Shown here: positions 8,554 to 18,339 of the stretch, piece after piece | How positions within the stretch are numbered: position 1 is the stretch's first letter | How the letters are laid out: every line of letters begins with the position of its first letter | Assembly: GCA_019347575.1 (NCBI GenBank) | Contig: JAHWKY010000007.1 | Location: forward strand, 1 to 64,000 | Direction of reading: 5' to 3' | Source of the DNA: Actinomycetota bacterium | Lineage (GTDB): Bacteria; Actinomycetota; Nitriliruptoria; Nitriliruptorales; Nitriliruptoraceae | DNA length: 64,000 nt | The notes under the pieces: model-generated | What the model saw: the letters and a program-made list of their open reading frames with translations, nothing else | Told to the model about the DNA's origin: nothing | Database searches by the model: none | Program-made: the position numbers and the translations under genes

Positions 8554-10846
8554 ACGCCGAGCCTACCGCTGCCCTCGATCCGTCCCGCGCGTCCGCGGCC
8601 TCGTCCCCGATCGGCGGCACGACCACTCTGATCGTCCCCTCGAGGTCGGTGCGTCGCACCTGCATCCCCGCCGACTCCAGGAGGGCCAGCAGTTCGGGAT
8701 GCGGGTGGCCGTAGCGGTTGCCCGACCCTGCGGAGACGATCGCGACGCGTGCAGTCGTGGCCCTGAGGAAGGCGGGTGAGCTGGTCGCGCCTCCGTGGTG
8801 GGGAACCTTGAGGAGGCCCGCTCGGAGTCGGTCGGGGCGTGCCGACAGGTCGCGCTGCGCGTCCTGCTCGGCGTCGCCGGTGAGCAGCACCGCCCGACCG
8901 CGCCACGAGACGCGCATCACGATCGACATCTCGTTGGGCTCCGAGTCCGCGGCCCGGTAGGGCCGACCCGGTGGCGGAGCGAGGACCTCCACGAGGACGT
9001 CGCCGAGCCTGACGTGCTGATCGGCCCGGGGCTCCACGACGAGGATGCCCCTGGCATTGGCGGTGCTCGCGACGTCAGCCGCGAGATCGTGCTCGACGGG
9101 AACCGGTCGCAGCCAGACCGCTCTCGCCCCGATCGTCTCGATCACCTCGACGGCGCCGCCGATGTGATCGAGGTGGGGATGGGACACGACGAAGAGGTCG
9201 AGCGGTGCGGGGCGGTGCCGCCGCAGCCAGGTGACGGCCGCGGTGTCCGGCCCCGCGTCCACCAGGATCGCGGTGCCCGGTGCCTCGACCAGGATCGCGT
9301 CGCCCTGCCCGACGTCGATGGCGGTCACCCGCAGGTCCGTCACGGGTCTGGCCGGGAGCGGCAGGATGGACCAGCACAGCACGACGACGCTCGCCAGAGC
9401 GGCGCGGTGCGCCAGTCGTGACCGCGGCTGCGCGACCAGCCACGCGATCACCGCGATCGCGGCCATCAACGCTGCGGGAGCTGCTGACGACACGAGCAGA
9501 CCACGACCGGCCAGCGCTCGAGCGACCGCGAGCACCACAGCGAGGGCGGGGCGTGCCAGCAGCAGACCCGGCGCCGCCAGGCGTTCGTCGACGACCGCGA
9601 ACGGCGCCGACGCGATCGCGAGTGCGGCGGCGACGGCCGCCGCCGGGACCGCGATGAGGTTGGCCGGGATCGACACGACCGGGACCCCTTCGGTGTGGAT
9701 CAGCAGCAGTGGCGCGACGGCGATCTGGGCCCCCAGCGTCACGGCGACGAGGTCCCCCGCCCGACCGGGCAACCAGCCCAGTCGCCGACGGACCCGAGGC
9801 GCGAGCAGCAGCACCCCGCCGGCGGCGGCCGCAGACAGCAGGAGACCGAGTGAGCGGGCGAGGAAGGGATCGACCACGACGAGCAGCAGCAGCGCAGCGG
9901 CGAGCGCGTACGCGGGTTCCGTGCGTCGACCGACCGCCTGCGCCAGCAGCACGAGCCCCGCGACGACACCAGCACGCAGGACGCTCGGATCGAGCCGGGT
10001 CAGCAACGCGAACCACACGAGCGTGGCGGCGACCAGTCGCCTCCTCCCCCGCGCCCCGAGCCGGAGCGTGTGGCCGACGATGACCGTGCCGAGCACGACG
10101 ATCGCGACGTTGGAGCCGCTGACGGCGGTGAGGTGGCTGAGTCCGGTGACGAGCATGGCCTCGGCATCCGCCTCGGGGAGCAGGCGTGTGTCCCCGGTCA
10201 CGAGCCCGGTCGCGAGTCCCGAGGGAGCCGGAGGCAGCCACCGTGATGCCGCATCGCGGACCGCTGCCCGGACCACCTCGGTGGAGCGGGCGACGGCACC
10301 CGGAGCGGCCACCTGACGCCACGACCGGGGATCGAGCCGGACCCCGAGGTGCAGGCTGCGCAGGTAGCGGTCGAAGGGCGTGTCCTCGAGCGGGCGGGCC
10401 GATGCGATGCCCCGCCACGAGGATCCGAGTGCCGGAGGATCCGCCTCACCGCGGACGAAGGCCCGCTCGCGTGTGTCGATCTCGGCCAGGCGGGTGACCC
10501 GCAGCAGCGCCCACCACCCGTGCTCGTCGACGCGCGGCTCGCTCACGACCACCGCCTCGAACCCGACCGCCCCACCACGGGCTGCCAGCTCGGCCAGCGG
10601 TCCCGTGGCGATGCGGACGGCGCGGACGCCCGCGGTGCTTCCAACGGCGAGCGCGACGGCGATGACCGCGGCCCACCGACCGAGACGTCGGCGCCGGGTA
10701 GCGAACGTCGCCAGCACCATCGCGGCTGCGAACGCCACGGCGAGTACGGACGCTCGCGGCTTGCCCGCCCCCGTGCTGGCAGCGACCACAGCGAGGACGC
10801 TCCACACCACGACGGGCCCACGTACGGTCGTCGCGCGCGACCTCAC
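8291..10846 (-). CDS. comEC: ComEC/Rec2 DNA-uptake channel with MBL-fold C-terminal domain
   Basis: An 851-codon reading frame for the channel that carries single-stranded DNA across the membrane during competence. The N-terminal half has several transmembrane segments and the ComEC core (LATGLVTGDTRLLPEADAE near 215; HLTAVSGSNVAIV near 238). The C-terminal part is a metallo-beta-lactamase-like domain with VGQGDAILV and the metal-binding SHPHLDHIGG motif (near 560). Recognisable family sequence ends near residue 745 (GTIRVVVPP). The remaining ~106 residues are Arg/Pro-rich and mostly out-of-frame holA sequence, so the natural stop is probably lost or the tail is spurious. The GTG start overlaps the comEA stop (GTGA), so the genes are coupled. 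Confidence 0.9.
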   Translation of the reverse strand: MRSRATTVRGPVVVWSVLAVVAASTGAGKPRASVLAVAFAAAMVLATFATRRRRLGRWAAVIAVALAVGSTAGVRAVRIATGPLAELAARGGAVGFEAVVVSEPRVDEHGWWALLRVTRLAEIDTRERAFVRGEADPPALGSSWRGIASARPLEDTPFDRYLRSLHLGVRLDPRSWRQVAAPGAVARSTEVVRAAVRDAASRWLPPAPSGLATGLVTGDTRLLPEADAEAMLVTGLSHLTAVSGSNVAIVVLGTVIVGHTLRLGARGRRRLVAATLVWFALLTRLDPSVLRAGVVAGLVLLAQAVGRRTEPAYALAAALLLLVVVDPFLARSLGLLLSAAAAGGVLLLAPRVRRRLGWLPGRAGDLVAVTLGAQIAVAPLLLIHTEGVPVVSIPANLIAVPAAAVAAALAIASAPFAVVDERLAAPGLLLARPALAVVLAVARALAGRGLLVSSAAPAALMAAIAVIAWLVAQPRSRLAHRAALASVVVLCWSILPLPARPVTDLRVTAIDVGQGDAILVEAPGTAILVDAGPDTAAVTWLRRHRPAPLDLFVVSHPHLDHIGGAVEVIETIGARAVWLRPVPVEHDLAADVASTANARGILVVEPRADQHVRLGDVLVEVLAPPPGRPYRAADSEPNEMSIVMRVSWRGRAVLLTGDAEQDAQRDLSARPDRLRAGLLKVPHHGGATSSPAFLRATTARVAIVSAGSGNRYGHPHPELLALLESAGMQVRRTDLEGTIRVVVPPIGDEAADARDGSRAAVGSAYARPRPAVPHRRRRRPPPPPSRRPGHHGPTGGGAGPRRRSPRRGRDHPPARPAHGIAVRRDPLHRPARHRGRVGRPQGRARGLRRVS

Positions 10847-11592
10847 GACACCGCGATCACGTCCGCCAGCGCCTGGAACGTGCGCTCGCCGATCCCCGGA
10901 ACGTCACGCAGCTCGCCGACCTCGCGGAAGGGACCGTGCTCGTCACGCCAGTCCGCGATCCGCTGTGCCAGCACCGGGCCGATCCCGGGCAGCTGCTCGA
11001 GGTCCTCCGTGGTCGCCGCGTTCAGATCGAGGACACCGTCGCGCCAGGCACCGGCTGCCGATCCACCTCCGACCTCACCCTCGACGCCTGGCGACATCCC
11101 ACGTACGGGGACGTGCAACTGCTCCCCGTCGCTGAGGACGCGGGCGAGGTTGATGGCGTCGAGGTCCGCGTCGGCGCGCGCACCGCCCGCTGCGGCGAGC
11201 GCATCGCCGACACGCGCCCCGCTCGGGAGCTCGAGGACACCGGGCTGCAGCACCGCACCGGCGACGTGGACGATCACGGGCACAGAGGTCGGGACCGCCG
11301 CCGCGTCGGTCACGGTCTCCAGCGGCGGGGCGCCGCGAGGCGTCGCCATCCAGATGTACCCGGTGAGCGCCAGGCCACCGACGAGCAGCACGGCGAGCCC
11401 CGTGAGCTCGGAGGGCGTCGCGTCGAGCCACTGGGAGGCTCGCCTCAGCCGTTCGGTGAACCCGCTCTCCTCCACAGTCGGAGGGTCGCGCTCGCACGCG
11501 TCGCGGTCACGTGCGGATGCTGGCGGTCCTGTGGAGAACCGGGACCCTACGTCACGTCGGGACGACCGCGATCCCGATCGCGCCGGGTCCAC
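10843..11592 (-). CDS. comEA: ComEA competence DNA receptor (SLBB + helix-hairpin-helix)
   Basis: A 249-residue membrane-anchored DNA-binding protein that hands incoming DNA to ComEC. Order: a charged cytoplasmic N-terminus, one transmembrane helix (LTGLAVLLVGGLALTGYIWM, about 63-82), an SLBB domain (VIVHVAGAVLQPGVLELP, about 106-123), a variable linker, and a C-terminal helix-hairpin-helix pair (LDLNAATTEDLEQLPGIG, about 190-207, and LRDVPGIGERTFQ). The start is taken at GTG 11592, overlapping the degV end by 41 bp; GTG 11475 is an in-frame alternative that still keeps the membrane helix. The 3' end overlaps the comEC start by 4 bp. Confidence 0.92.
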   Translation of the reverse strand: MDPARSGSRSSRRDVGSRFSTGPPASARDRDACERDPPTVEESGFTERLRRASQWLDATPSELTGLAVLLVGGLALTGYIWMATPRGAPPLETVTDAAAVPTSVPVIVHVAGAVLQPGVLELPSGARVGDALAAAGGARADADLDAINLARVLSDGEQLHVPVRGMSPGVEGEVGGGSAAGAWRDGVLDLNAATTEDLEQLPGIGPVLAQRIADWRDEHGPFREVGELRDVPGIGERTFQALADVIAVS

Positions 11593-12394
11593 AGTGCGTC
11601 CCCACCACCGGCCCGATCACGGCATCGATCCGACGTGCCACGGTCAGCCGCTGGTCGAGGGCGGCGCCCACCGACGCCGCACGCTCCCCGGCGAGGCCGT
11701 GGACCAGCACCACGTCGGCCTCCGCATCACCCACGGCCCCGTGGCAGAGCTCGATGAGCCGGTCGGTGGCCCGTGACCACGTCCTCGTGCGTTCCAGCAC
11801 CTCGACCTCACCGTCGCGGATCGTGAGGATCGGCTTGACCCGCAGGACGTTGCCGACCATCGCTTGAGCACCGCTGAGTCGGCCGCCTCGACGCAGGTAG
11901 TCGAGCGTGTCGACCGTGAAGAAGAAGCTGGCGCGGGCCGCGACGTCCGCGGCGACGCGAGCGGTCTCGGCGAGGTCGGCGCCGGCGTCCGCGGCCTCCA
12001 CGGCGGCCATCACGGCGAGCGCCAGCCCCCCACTCACCTGGCGGGAGTCGACGACCTCGACCGGCAGCGGGGCGTCCTCGGCGGCCTGCCGGGCGGTCTC
12101 GACGGTCCCCGACAGCGCACCGGACACGTGGATGCTCACGACCCCGTCCGCGTCCTCGTCCGCCGCATCCGCGTAGGCCTCCTCGAACCAGGCTGGGACC
12201 GGCTGGGACGTCGTCGGGAGCGTAGGGCTGGCACGGAGCCGCTCGTAGAAGCGCTCATCGGTGATCGTGATGCGCGAGGTGTAGGACTCGTCGGCGAACG
12301 TCACGGTCATCGGCACGACGCGGAGCCCGAGCTCGTCGGTGTGCGACGGTGCGAGGTCCACGGTCGAATCGGTGACGACCGCCACGTGACCCAC
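11552..12394 (-). CDS. DegV family fatty-acid-binding protein
   Basis: A 280-residue DegV/FakB-type protein. The start (VAVVTDSTVDLAP), the SAMPTTSQP-like segment (ASPTLPTTSQPVPAWF, near 60-75), the SGALSGTVETA motif (near 98) and the C-terminal VVGTHCGPGAIGI motif are all family landmarks that line the fatty-acid pocket. In other bacteria FakB proteins present fatty acids to a kinase (FakA) for phospholipid synthesis; no kinase is visible in this window. The frame is open farther upstream, but GTG 12394 is chosen because a GGGAGCGG site precedes it and family similarity starts there. It lies between the hydrolase and comEA on the same strand. Confidence 0.88.
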   Translation of the reverse strand: MGHVAVVTDSTVDLAPSHTDELGLRVVPMTVTFADESYTSRITITDERFYERLRASPTLPTTSQPVPAWFEEAYADAADEDADGVVSIHVSGALSGTVETARQAAEDAPLPVEVVDSRQVSGGLALAVMAAVEAADAGADLAETARVAADVAARASFFFTVDTLDYLRRGGRLSGAQAMVGNVLRVKPILTIRDGEVEVLERTRTWSRATDRLIELCHGAVGDAEADVVLVHGLAGERAASVGAALDQRLTVARRIDAVIGPVVGTHCGPGAIGIAVVPT

Positions 12395-12496
12395 GTCATC
12401 CGCTCCCGAACCGCGAGCCCCGAGCGTAGGAGGACGGTGGCACCGGATGCGCCCGGCGACTGCGACCCCCGCGGCGCGGCGACGCACCTTTCCCGC

Positions 12497-13354
12497 CTAG
12501 CTCTCGGTGAGGAACGCGGTGATCGTCTCGCCGATCACGACGGGGTGCTCGAGGTGCAGGAAGTGCCCGGCACCCGGGATCAACTCGACACGGGACTTGG
12601 GGTGGGCGAGGCGCACGCCCTGAGCGATCTCCCCACCCACGCAGCCGTCTGCCAGGCCGTGCAGGTACAGGTGTGGCTGGGGCGGGAGCGCATCGGGGCG
12701 TGGGAACCGTCCGATCGTGGCGTCCCGTCGGACCTGGCGGTAGTAGCCGACGGCGGTCTCGAGCGTGCCGGGGCTGCGGAGCGTGGCCCGGAGGGCGAAC
12801 CGATCCTCCGCAGGTCGACGGTAGGACGGCGACCACGCGCCCCAGAGGGCATCGATCGCCTGGAAGTCGTTCGCGCGCAACCACGCCACCGCGCCCGGCG
12901 CCTGCATCCGGACGGCGTAGTGGGAGCGTCGCACCTGTGCGAGCGTCAGGTGCATCCGTACCAGGTGCGACTCCGGCGGCACGGCGATCGTGACGACGCG
13001 CCGCCACCGCTGCGGCGCCGCTGTGCCCGCCCGGTGGGCTGCCAACGCGCCCCAATCGTGGCCGACGATCACCGCTCGGGCGTCCCCACCCAGGGCCTCG
13101 TGGAGCGCGTTGGCATCCGCTGCCAGGGTGTCGAGCGACACATCACCGTCCTCGGGGACCGCGCTGGGCGCGTAGCCACGCAGCCACGGGGCGACCGCGT
13201 GGAAGCCGGCAGCGGCGAGCTGCGGCAGCAGGTGGCGGAAGGTGGGGGCGTGGTCGGGGAAGCCGTGCAGGCACAGGGCCAACGGGCCTCGCTCCGGACC
13301 GTCTTCCAGGTAGGCGAAACGCAGGCCGTTGGCCGCGACGAAGCGCGCACCCAC
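12497..13354 (-). CDS. Alpha/beta hydrolase, epoxide-hydrolase-like
   Basis: A 285-residue alpha/beta hydrolase. The oxyanion-hole motif HGFPD (near residue 31) and the nucleophile elbow GHDWG (near 97), with Asp as the nucleophile, place it with epoxide hydrolases and haloalkane dehalogenases rather than with serine esterases. A C-terminal His (GAGHFLHLEHP, near 266) completes the site. The substrate cannot be read from the sequence. GTG 13354 lies just after the leuS stop (one base between), so the two are probably coupled. An open frame continues upstream inside leuS but is not protein-like. Confidence 0.82.
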   Translation of the reverse strand: MGARFVAANGLRFAYLEDGPERGPLALCLHGFPDHAPTFRHLLPQLAAAGFHAVAPWLRGYAPSAVPEDGDVSLDTLAADANALHEALGGDARAVIVGHDWGALAAHRAGTAAPQRWRRVVTIAVPPESHLVRMHLTLAQVRRSHYAVRMQAPGAVAWLRANDFQAIDALWGAWSPSYRRPAEDRFALRATLRSPGTLETAVGYYRQVRRDATIGRFPRPDALPPQPHLYLHGLADGCVGGEIAQGVRLAHPKSRVELIPGAGHFLHLEHPVVIGETITAFLTES

Positions 13355-13355
13355 G

Positions 13356-15824
13356 TCAGGCGGTGACGAAGTTGATGAGCCGGTCCGGGACGTGCACGAC
13401 CTTGACGACCTCCACCCCTTCGAGGTGGGCGGCGACGTTGTCATCGGCTCGGGCGGCGTCCTCGGCGCGGAGCTGGTCCGCGCCGAGGGCCACGCTCACC
13501 CGGCCTCGCACCTTGCCGTCCACCTGGACCACGAGGTCGACCTCGTCCTCGACCAGCAGGGCGGTATCGGCGGTGGGCCACGACCGGTCGTGCACCGAGT
13601 CGTCGTGCCCGAGCCGGCGCCACAGCTCCTCGGTCACGAACGGGCAGATCGGAGCGAGCATCAGCAGGAGGGTCTCGATGGCCTCGCGGACGACCCCGCC
13701 GGTCACCCCCTCGTGGCGGGCGGCCTGCAGCTCGTTGGTCAGCGTCATCAGCTTGGCGATCGCGGTGTTGTACTTGAACGCCTCGTAGTCGCCGGACGCT
13801 CCGTCGATGGCCACCGCGACGGCCTTCTGCAGCGCCGCCACGGCATCGCCGGAGCCCGCCTCACGCTCGTCATCGAGGTGCTCGAGGGTCAACCGCCACA
13901 CGCGGGCGAGCCACTTGTGCATGCCGGTGGGCGAGACGTCCGCCCAGTCGATGTCATCCTCCGGAGGAGAGGCGAACAGCATCGTGCCTCGGAGGGTGTC
14001 GGCGCCGAACTCGTTGTAGACCTCACCGGGCGTGACGAGGTTGCCTCTCGACTTCGACATCGCGGCCCCACCGAGGATGACCTGACCCTGGTTGAGCAGG
14101 CGCACGAACGGCTCGTCGAACGCGAGGTAGCCGCGGTCTCGCAGTGCCTTGACGAAGAACCGTGCGTAGAGCAGGTGCAGGACGGCGTGCTCGACGCCGC
14201 CGGTGTACTGATCCACGGGTAGGACCGCGTTGACGAGATCGGTCGGCCACGGCTGGTCGGCGTCGTTCGGAGACAGGTAGCGGAGGAAGTACCACGAGGA
14301 ATCGACGAACGTGTCCATCGTGTCGGTGTCGCGGATGGCGTCCTCGTTGCCACAGCGCGGACACGACACGTGCTTCCAGGTCGGGTGCATCGCCAGCGGC
14401 GATCCGTCCACGGTGAAGTCGAGGTCGTCGGGAAGCCGGACCGGTAGCTGGTCCCGCGGCACCCCCACCTCACCGCAGGCGGGACAGTGGATGATCGGGA
14501 TCGGCGCGCCCCACGACCGCTGGCGCGAGATCAACCAGTCACGCAGCCGGAAGTTCACGCTGCCCGTCCCCACCCCGCGCTCCTCGAGCAGCTCGACGAT
14601 GCGACGCTTCGCCTCGTCGACCGCCAGCCCGTCGAGGGGTGCGGAGTTGACGATCTCGCCCGGGCCGACGTAGGCCTCGGTCATGTCCTCCGCACGCAGC
14701 GGCTCGTCCATCCCTTGGGGCTGGATGATGACCCGGATCTCGAGTCCCTCCTGCCGAGCGAACTCGAAGTCACGCTGATCGCCGACCGGGACGGCCATGA
14801 TGGCGCCGGTGCCGTAGTCCATCAGCACGTAGTCGGCCGCGTAGGCGGGGATGCGCTCTTCGGTCATCGGGTTGACCATGTCGAAGTCGAGGCGGAAGCC
14901 GCGCTTCGCCAACCCGCCCGACGTCTCGCTCATCCGCTCGATCTCGGACTTGCGTCCGACCTCGTCGAGGAACGCGTCGTACTCGGCGTTGCCGACCATC
15001 CGCTGCGCGACCACCGGATGCTCGGGGGCGAACACGAAGTAGGTCGCGCCGTAGACCGTGTCGGGGCGGGTGGTGTAGACGACCACGTCCTCGCCGTCCT
15101 CGGTCCGGAACGTGATCTGGGCCCCCTCGGACCGGCCGATCCAGTTGCGTTGCATGTTCTTGACGCGGTCCGGCCACTCGATCTTGTCGAGATCGTCGAG
15201 CAGTTCCTGGGCGTAGTCGGTGATGCGGAAGAACCACTGCGTCAGCGGGCGCCGCTCGACCGGGTCGTCGCTGCGCTCGCAGCGACCGTCGATCACCTGC
15301 TCGTTGGCCAGGACCGTCTGGCAACCCGGGCACCAGTTGACGGCTGCCTCACGGCGGTAGGCGAGCCTGGCGTCGAACAGCTCGAGGAAGATCCACTGCG
15401 TCCAGGCGTAGTACTCCGGGTCGCAGGTGTGCAGACGCGTCGACCAATCGAACGAGTAGCCGAGCCGGACGATCGAGCTGCGCTGCTCCTCGATGTTGTC
15501 GTAGGTCCAGCGCTTGGGGTCGACGCCCCGCTGCCTCGCCGCGTTCTCGGCCGGCAGACCGAACGCGTCCCAACCGATGGGGTTGAACACCTCGACGCCG
15601 GTCATGCGCTTGTGCCGGACCAGAGTGTCGTGCAGCGAGAAGATCTCGCCATGCCCCATGTGCAGGTCACCTGAGGGGTAGGGGAACATCGTCAGGGCGT
15701 AGAACACGCCGGCGCCGTCACCGAGCTGGGTCGTGTAAGTGCGCTCGTCGTACCAGCGCTTAGCGATGGCGGGTTCGAAAGCCAGGGGGTCGTAGCGCTC
15801 GGTCGGGTCGTAACGCGCGGTCAT
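13356..15824 (-). CDS. leuS: Leucyl-tRNA synthetase
   Basis: An 822-residue class I aminoacyl-tRNA synthetase charging tRNA-Leu. The ATP-binding HIGH motif appears as HMGHGE (residues ~56-61) after PYPSGDL, and the KMSKS loop as AMSKSRGN (near 590). The CP1 editing domain lies between them, with zinc-type cysteine pairs (CPGC near 172 and CPAC/CPRC around 447-490). The C-terminal anticodon-binding domain ends with the VQVDGKVRG segment typical of LeuRS. Length is normal. A -10-like TACGCT on the minus strand at 15852-15857 could drive it. Confidence 0.96.
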   Translation of the reverse strand: MTARYDPTERYDPLAFEPAIAKRWYDERTYTTQLGDGAGVFYALTMFPYPSGDLHMGHGEIFSLHDTLVRHKRMTGVEVFNPIGWDAFGLPAENAARQRGVDPKRWTYDNIEEQRSSIVRLGYSFDWSTRLHTCDPEYYAWTQWIFLELFDARLAYRREAAVNWCPGCQTVLANEQVIDGRCERSDDPVERRPLTQWFFRITDYAQELLDDLDKIEWPDRVKNMQRNWIGRSEGAQITFRTEDGEDVVVYTTRPDTVYGATYFVFAPEHPVVAQRMVGNAEYDAFLDEVGRKSEIERMSETSGGLAKRGFRLDFDMVNPMTEERIPAYAADYVLMDYGTGAIMAVPVGDQRDFEFARQEGLEIRVIIQPQGMDEPLRAEDMTEAYVGPGEIVNSAPLDGLAVDEAKRRIVELLEERGVGTGSVNFRLRDWLISRQRSWGAPIPIIHCPACGEVGVPRDQLPVRLPDDLDFTVDGSPLAMHPTWKHVSCPRCGNEDAIRDTDTMDTFVDSSWYFLRYLSPNDADQPWPTDLVNAVLPVDQYTGGVEHAVLHLLYARFFVKALRDRGYLAFDEPFVRLLNQGQVILGGAAMSKSRGNLVTPGEVYNEFGADTLRGTMLFASPPEDDIDWADVSPTGMHKWLARVWRLTLEHLDDEREAGSGDAVAALQKAVAVAIDGASGDYEAFKYNTAIAKLMTLTNELQAARHEGVTGGVVREAIETLLLMLAPICPFVTEELWRRLGHDDSVHDRSWPTADTALLVEDEVDLVVQVDGKVRGRVSVALGADQLRAEDAARADDNVAAHLEGVEVVKVVHVPDRLINFVTA

Positions 15825-15890
15825 CGGCTCGCCAGTTCGGGAACGCGAGCGAGCGTACCGACCGCGTTCGTCCGCCTCTGCACCCTCAGG

Positions 15891-15896
15891 TACGCT
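15891..15896 (+). promoter_or_regulatory. -10 box for tRNA-Ala
   Basis: TACGCT fits TANNNT and lies 13 nt before the first tRNA base, a usual distance for a short tRNA leader. A mirror copy of the same hexamer on the minus strand (15852-15857) faces leuS. No convincing -35 box. Confidence 0.4.
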
Positions 15897-15909
15897 CCGC
15901 GACGCACTC

Positions 15910-15983
15910 GGGCCCGTAGCTCAGCTCGGCAGAGCGCTGCCATGGCATGGCAGAAGTCGTGGGTTCAAATCCCATCGGGTCCA
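15910..15983 (+). tRNA. tRNA-Ala (anticodon GGC)
   Basis: A complete cloverleaf. The acceptor stem GGGCCCG pairs with CGGGTCC (one G-U), the D stem is GCTC/GAGC, the anticodon stem CTGCC/GGCAG encloses the loop ATGGCAT (anticodon GGC), and the T arm is GTGGG-TTCAAAT-CCCAT. The discriminator is A; CCA is not encoded (ACCC follows). It decodes GCC, the most frequent Ala codon at this GC content. Confidence 0.95.
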
Positions 15984-16031
15984 CCCAAGATCGCGTCCCC
16001 CTCAGCCCGACCGCGCTGTCGCGCAGGCGTT

Positions 16032-16037
16032 TAGTCT
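16032..16037 (+). promoter_or_regulatory. -10 box just upstream of the potassium channel gene
   Basis: TAGTCT (TANNNT) lies 8 nt before ATG 16046, so the message would be leaderless or nearly so. No ribosome binding site is seen before the ATG. Confidence 0.4.
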
Positions 16038-16045
16038 GGCCTCGG

Positions 16046-17797
16046 ATGAAGTTCCTCACCACCCTCATCGCGGCCTTGTCGGCTCCCGACAGCGAGGCCA
16101 GCGTCCGCGCGCTGGTGCGGCTGTTCGTCATCCTGGTGGTGTCGGTCGCGATGTTCAGCATCGGCTTCCACGCGATCATGGAGTACGAGGGTCGGGACTT
16201 CAGCTGGCCCAGTAGCGTCTACTGGACGCTCGTGACGATGAGCACGCTGGGGTACGGGGACATCACGTTCGCCAGTGACATCGGCAGGATCTACTCGCTG
16301 GTCGTGCTCTTCGCCGGGGCCATTCTGATCCTGGTGATGCTGCCGTTCACGTTCATACAGGTCGTGTACGTGCCGTGGCGGGCAGCGGTGCGACGTGCCA
16401 GCGCCCCCCGCTCGCTGTCTGAGTCGACATCGGAGCACGTCATCGTGGCCAGCCGCGATCCGGTCGGCGTGGCGCTGATCGATCGCCTGAAGGCATCGGG
16501 AACGCCATACGTGCTGTTGGTCGATGACGTCGAAGAGGGGCTTGCCCTGCACGACGCCGGCTACCGCGTGGCGGTCGGGGCGTACGACGACCCGGACACG
16601 TACCGTCGGATCCGTGCCGACCAGGCGGTCATGCTCTACACGGGTCGAGCCGACGCGACGAACACGAACATCGCGTTCACCCTTCGTGAGGTCACCGATG
16701 AGGCGGTGGTCGTCGCGACGGCGAACGATGCCGACTCGGTCGACATCCTGGAGCTTGCCGGTTGCGACCACGTGCTACGCCTGGGGGAGATCCTCGGACG
16801 AGCCTTCGCAAACCGCATCCTGTCGCCCACAGCCCAGGCGAGGGCGATCGCGCGGTTCCAGGACCTCGTGATCGCCGAGACGTCGGCCACGGGGACCGAA
16901 CTGGTCGGCCAGACGCTGATGCAGCTGGGGCTCCGCCGCCGTTTCGGCGTGACCGTCGTGGCGCTCTGGGACCGCGGGAGCCTCGAGATGGCGACGCCCG
17001 ATATCCGCGTCCGCGCAGAGTCCATCCTGCTGCTCGCTGCGACCGAGGAGCAGATCGAGGCGTACAACGAGGCCTTCGCACCAGCTGAAGCTGGGACCAC
17101 AGCCGACGGGAAGGGGACCGCGCGGCCCGTCGTCATCATCGGGGGCGGTCGGGTCGGGCGCGCCACCGCCGCCGCTCTCGATGAGGCGGGCACTCCGTTC
17201 CGGATCGTCGAACGGCTGCCCGACCGGATCAGGGACGACGACCGTTACGTGCAGGGCGACGCCGCCGACCTGCAGACCCTCCGTCGTGCCGGGATCGAGG
17301 ACGCGGCGGCCGTAGCCATCACGACGCACGACGATGACACGAACCTGTTCCTGACCCTCTACTGTCGCAAGCTCCGTCCCGGGATCGAGATCCTCGGGAG
17401 GGTCACGGTGGATCGCAACCTGTCGTCGATGCATCGCGCTGGTGCCGACTTCGTCCTGTCGTACGCGTCGGCAGGTGCTACCGAGGCGTGGAACACGCTA
17501 CGGTCGGAGTCGACGGTCCTGCTGGCCGCCGGTCTGGTGATGTTCAGGATTCCCGTACCCGACGAGCTGACGCGTCGCCCCCTCCGGGCTACCCACATCC
17601 CGCGCGAAACGGGGTGCTACGTCGTCGGCGTCGCGACGAACCGAGAGGTGCGGACCATCGTCGACCTCGACGAGCCGCTCCCAGTGGGGTCTGACGTCAT
17701 ACTCATCGGTACCGATGAGGGCGAGGAACGCTTCCTCCGCCGGTTCGTCGCGGGAACCAGTCGCGGCGGTTGGCTAGCGCGTCTCGGTCGCTCGTGA
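16046..17797 (+). CDS. Two-TM potassium channel with two RCK (TrkA-N) domains
   Basis: A 583-residue membrane protein. TM1 is about residues 24-44, a pore helix follows, then the potassium selectivity filter TLGYGD (67-72), and TM2 is about 83-105. The cytoplasmic part has two RCK units: the first (HVIVASRDPVG, near 131) has a degenerate glycine motif, the second (VVIIGGGRVGRATAA, near 362) has the canonical GxGxxG nucleotide-binding motif with the acidic residue at the strand end (RIVERLP). Such channels pass K+ and open or close on binding NAD(H), Ca2+ or nucleotides. The KhtT-like gene follows after 55 bp on the same strand. The start at ATG 16046 excludes the tRNA-overlapping upstream frame. 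Confidence 0.9.
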   Translation: MKFLTTLIAALSAPDSEASVRALVRLFVILVVSVAMFSIGFHAIMEYEGRDFSWPSSVYWTLVTMSTLGYGDITFASDIGRIYSLVVLFAGAILILVMLPFTFIQVVYVPWRAAVRRASAPRSLSESTSEHVIVASRDPVGVALIDRLKASGTPYVLLVDDVEEGLALHDAGYRVAVGAYDDPDTYRRIRADQAVMLYTGRADATNTNIAFTLREVTDEAVVVATANDADSVDILELAGCDHVLRLGEILGRAFANRILSPTAQARAIARFQDLVIAETSATGTELVGQTLMQLGLRRRFGVTVVALWDRGSLEMATPDIRVRAESILLLAATEEQIEAYNEAFAPAEAGTTADGKGTARPVVIIGGGRVGRATAAALDEAGTPFRIVERLPDRIRDDDRYVQGDAADLQTLRRAGIEDAAAVAITTHDDDTNLFLTLYCRKLRPGIEILGRVTVDRNLSSMHRAGADFVLSYASAGATEAWNTLRSESTVLLAAGLVMFRIPVPDELTRRPLRATHIPRETGCYVVGVATNREVRTIVDLDEPLPVGSDVILIGTDEGEERFLRRFVAGTSRGGWLARLGRS

Positions 17798-17852
17798 GGA
17801 GGACGCGCTCGAGTTCGATGCCGCATCGGAGACGGCAGCAACGGAGGTTCAA

Positions 17853-18338
17853 GTGGGCCATCTCGACGAGACCGCGCTTCCCGGCATCGGGAAGCGCGTG
17901 GAGTTCTTCACCGACGAGGGACGTCGGATGGGCGTCGTCCAGCACCACGGAGGCCGCCGCGAGGTCTTCGTGTGCCGTCCCGGAGACCCTGACCGCACCG
18001 ACATGGCCGTGAACCTGTCGGACGACGACGCTCACAGCCTCGTCGAGGCGCTCGATGTGGTCTCCGTGACCGAGGACGTCGGCCGCCGCACCTACGAGGT
18101 CGAGGGTCTTGTCTTCGAGTGGTTGGACGTGGATCCTGGCTCCCCCGCCGTGGGCCGTTCCATCGGGCAGCTTCGCATCAGGACGCAGACGGGTGCCAGC
18201 ATCGTGGCCGTGATCCGTGCCCCCAACCCGGTCCCGGCACCGGACCCGAGCTTCGTGTTCGAGGTCGGTGACACCCTCGTCGCGGCTGGCACCACGGACG
18301 GGGTCGAGAAGGTCCGAGCTCTGCTCCAGCCGAGCTGA
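17853..18338 (+). CDS. khtT: KhtT-like RCK_C regulatory subunit of a K+/H+ antiporter
   Basis: A 161-residue cytoplasmic protein. The N-terminus (LPGIGKRVEFFTDEGRRMGV) matches the opening of KhtT proteins, and the C-terminal half (about 75-160) is an RCK_C/TrkA-C fold (AVGRSIGQLRIRTQTGASIVAV and FEVGDTLVAAGTTDGVEKV). KhtT controls the antiporter KhtU and, in Bacillus, senses c-di-AMP and pH. GTG 17853 has GGAGG 5 nt upstream. One base separates its stop from the antiporter GTG, so the two form a coupled unit. Confidence 0.88.
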   Translation: MGHLDETALPGIGKRVEFFTDEGRRMGVVQHHGGRREVFVCRPGDPDRTDMAVNLSDDDAHSLVEALDVVSVTEDVGRRTYEVEGLVFEWLDVDPGSPAVGRSIGQLRIRTQTGASIVAVIRAPNPVPAPDPSFVFEVGDTLVAAGTTDGVEKVRALLQPS

Positions 18339-18339
18339 C

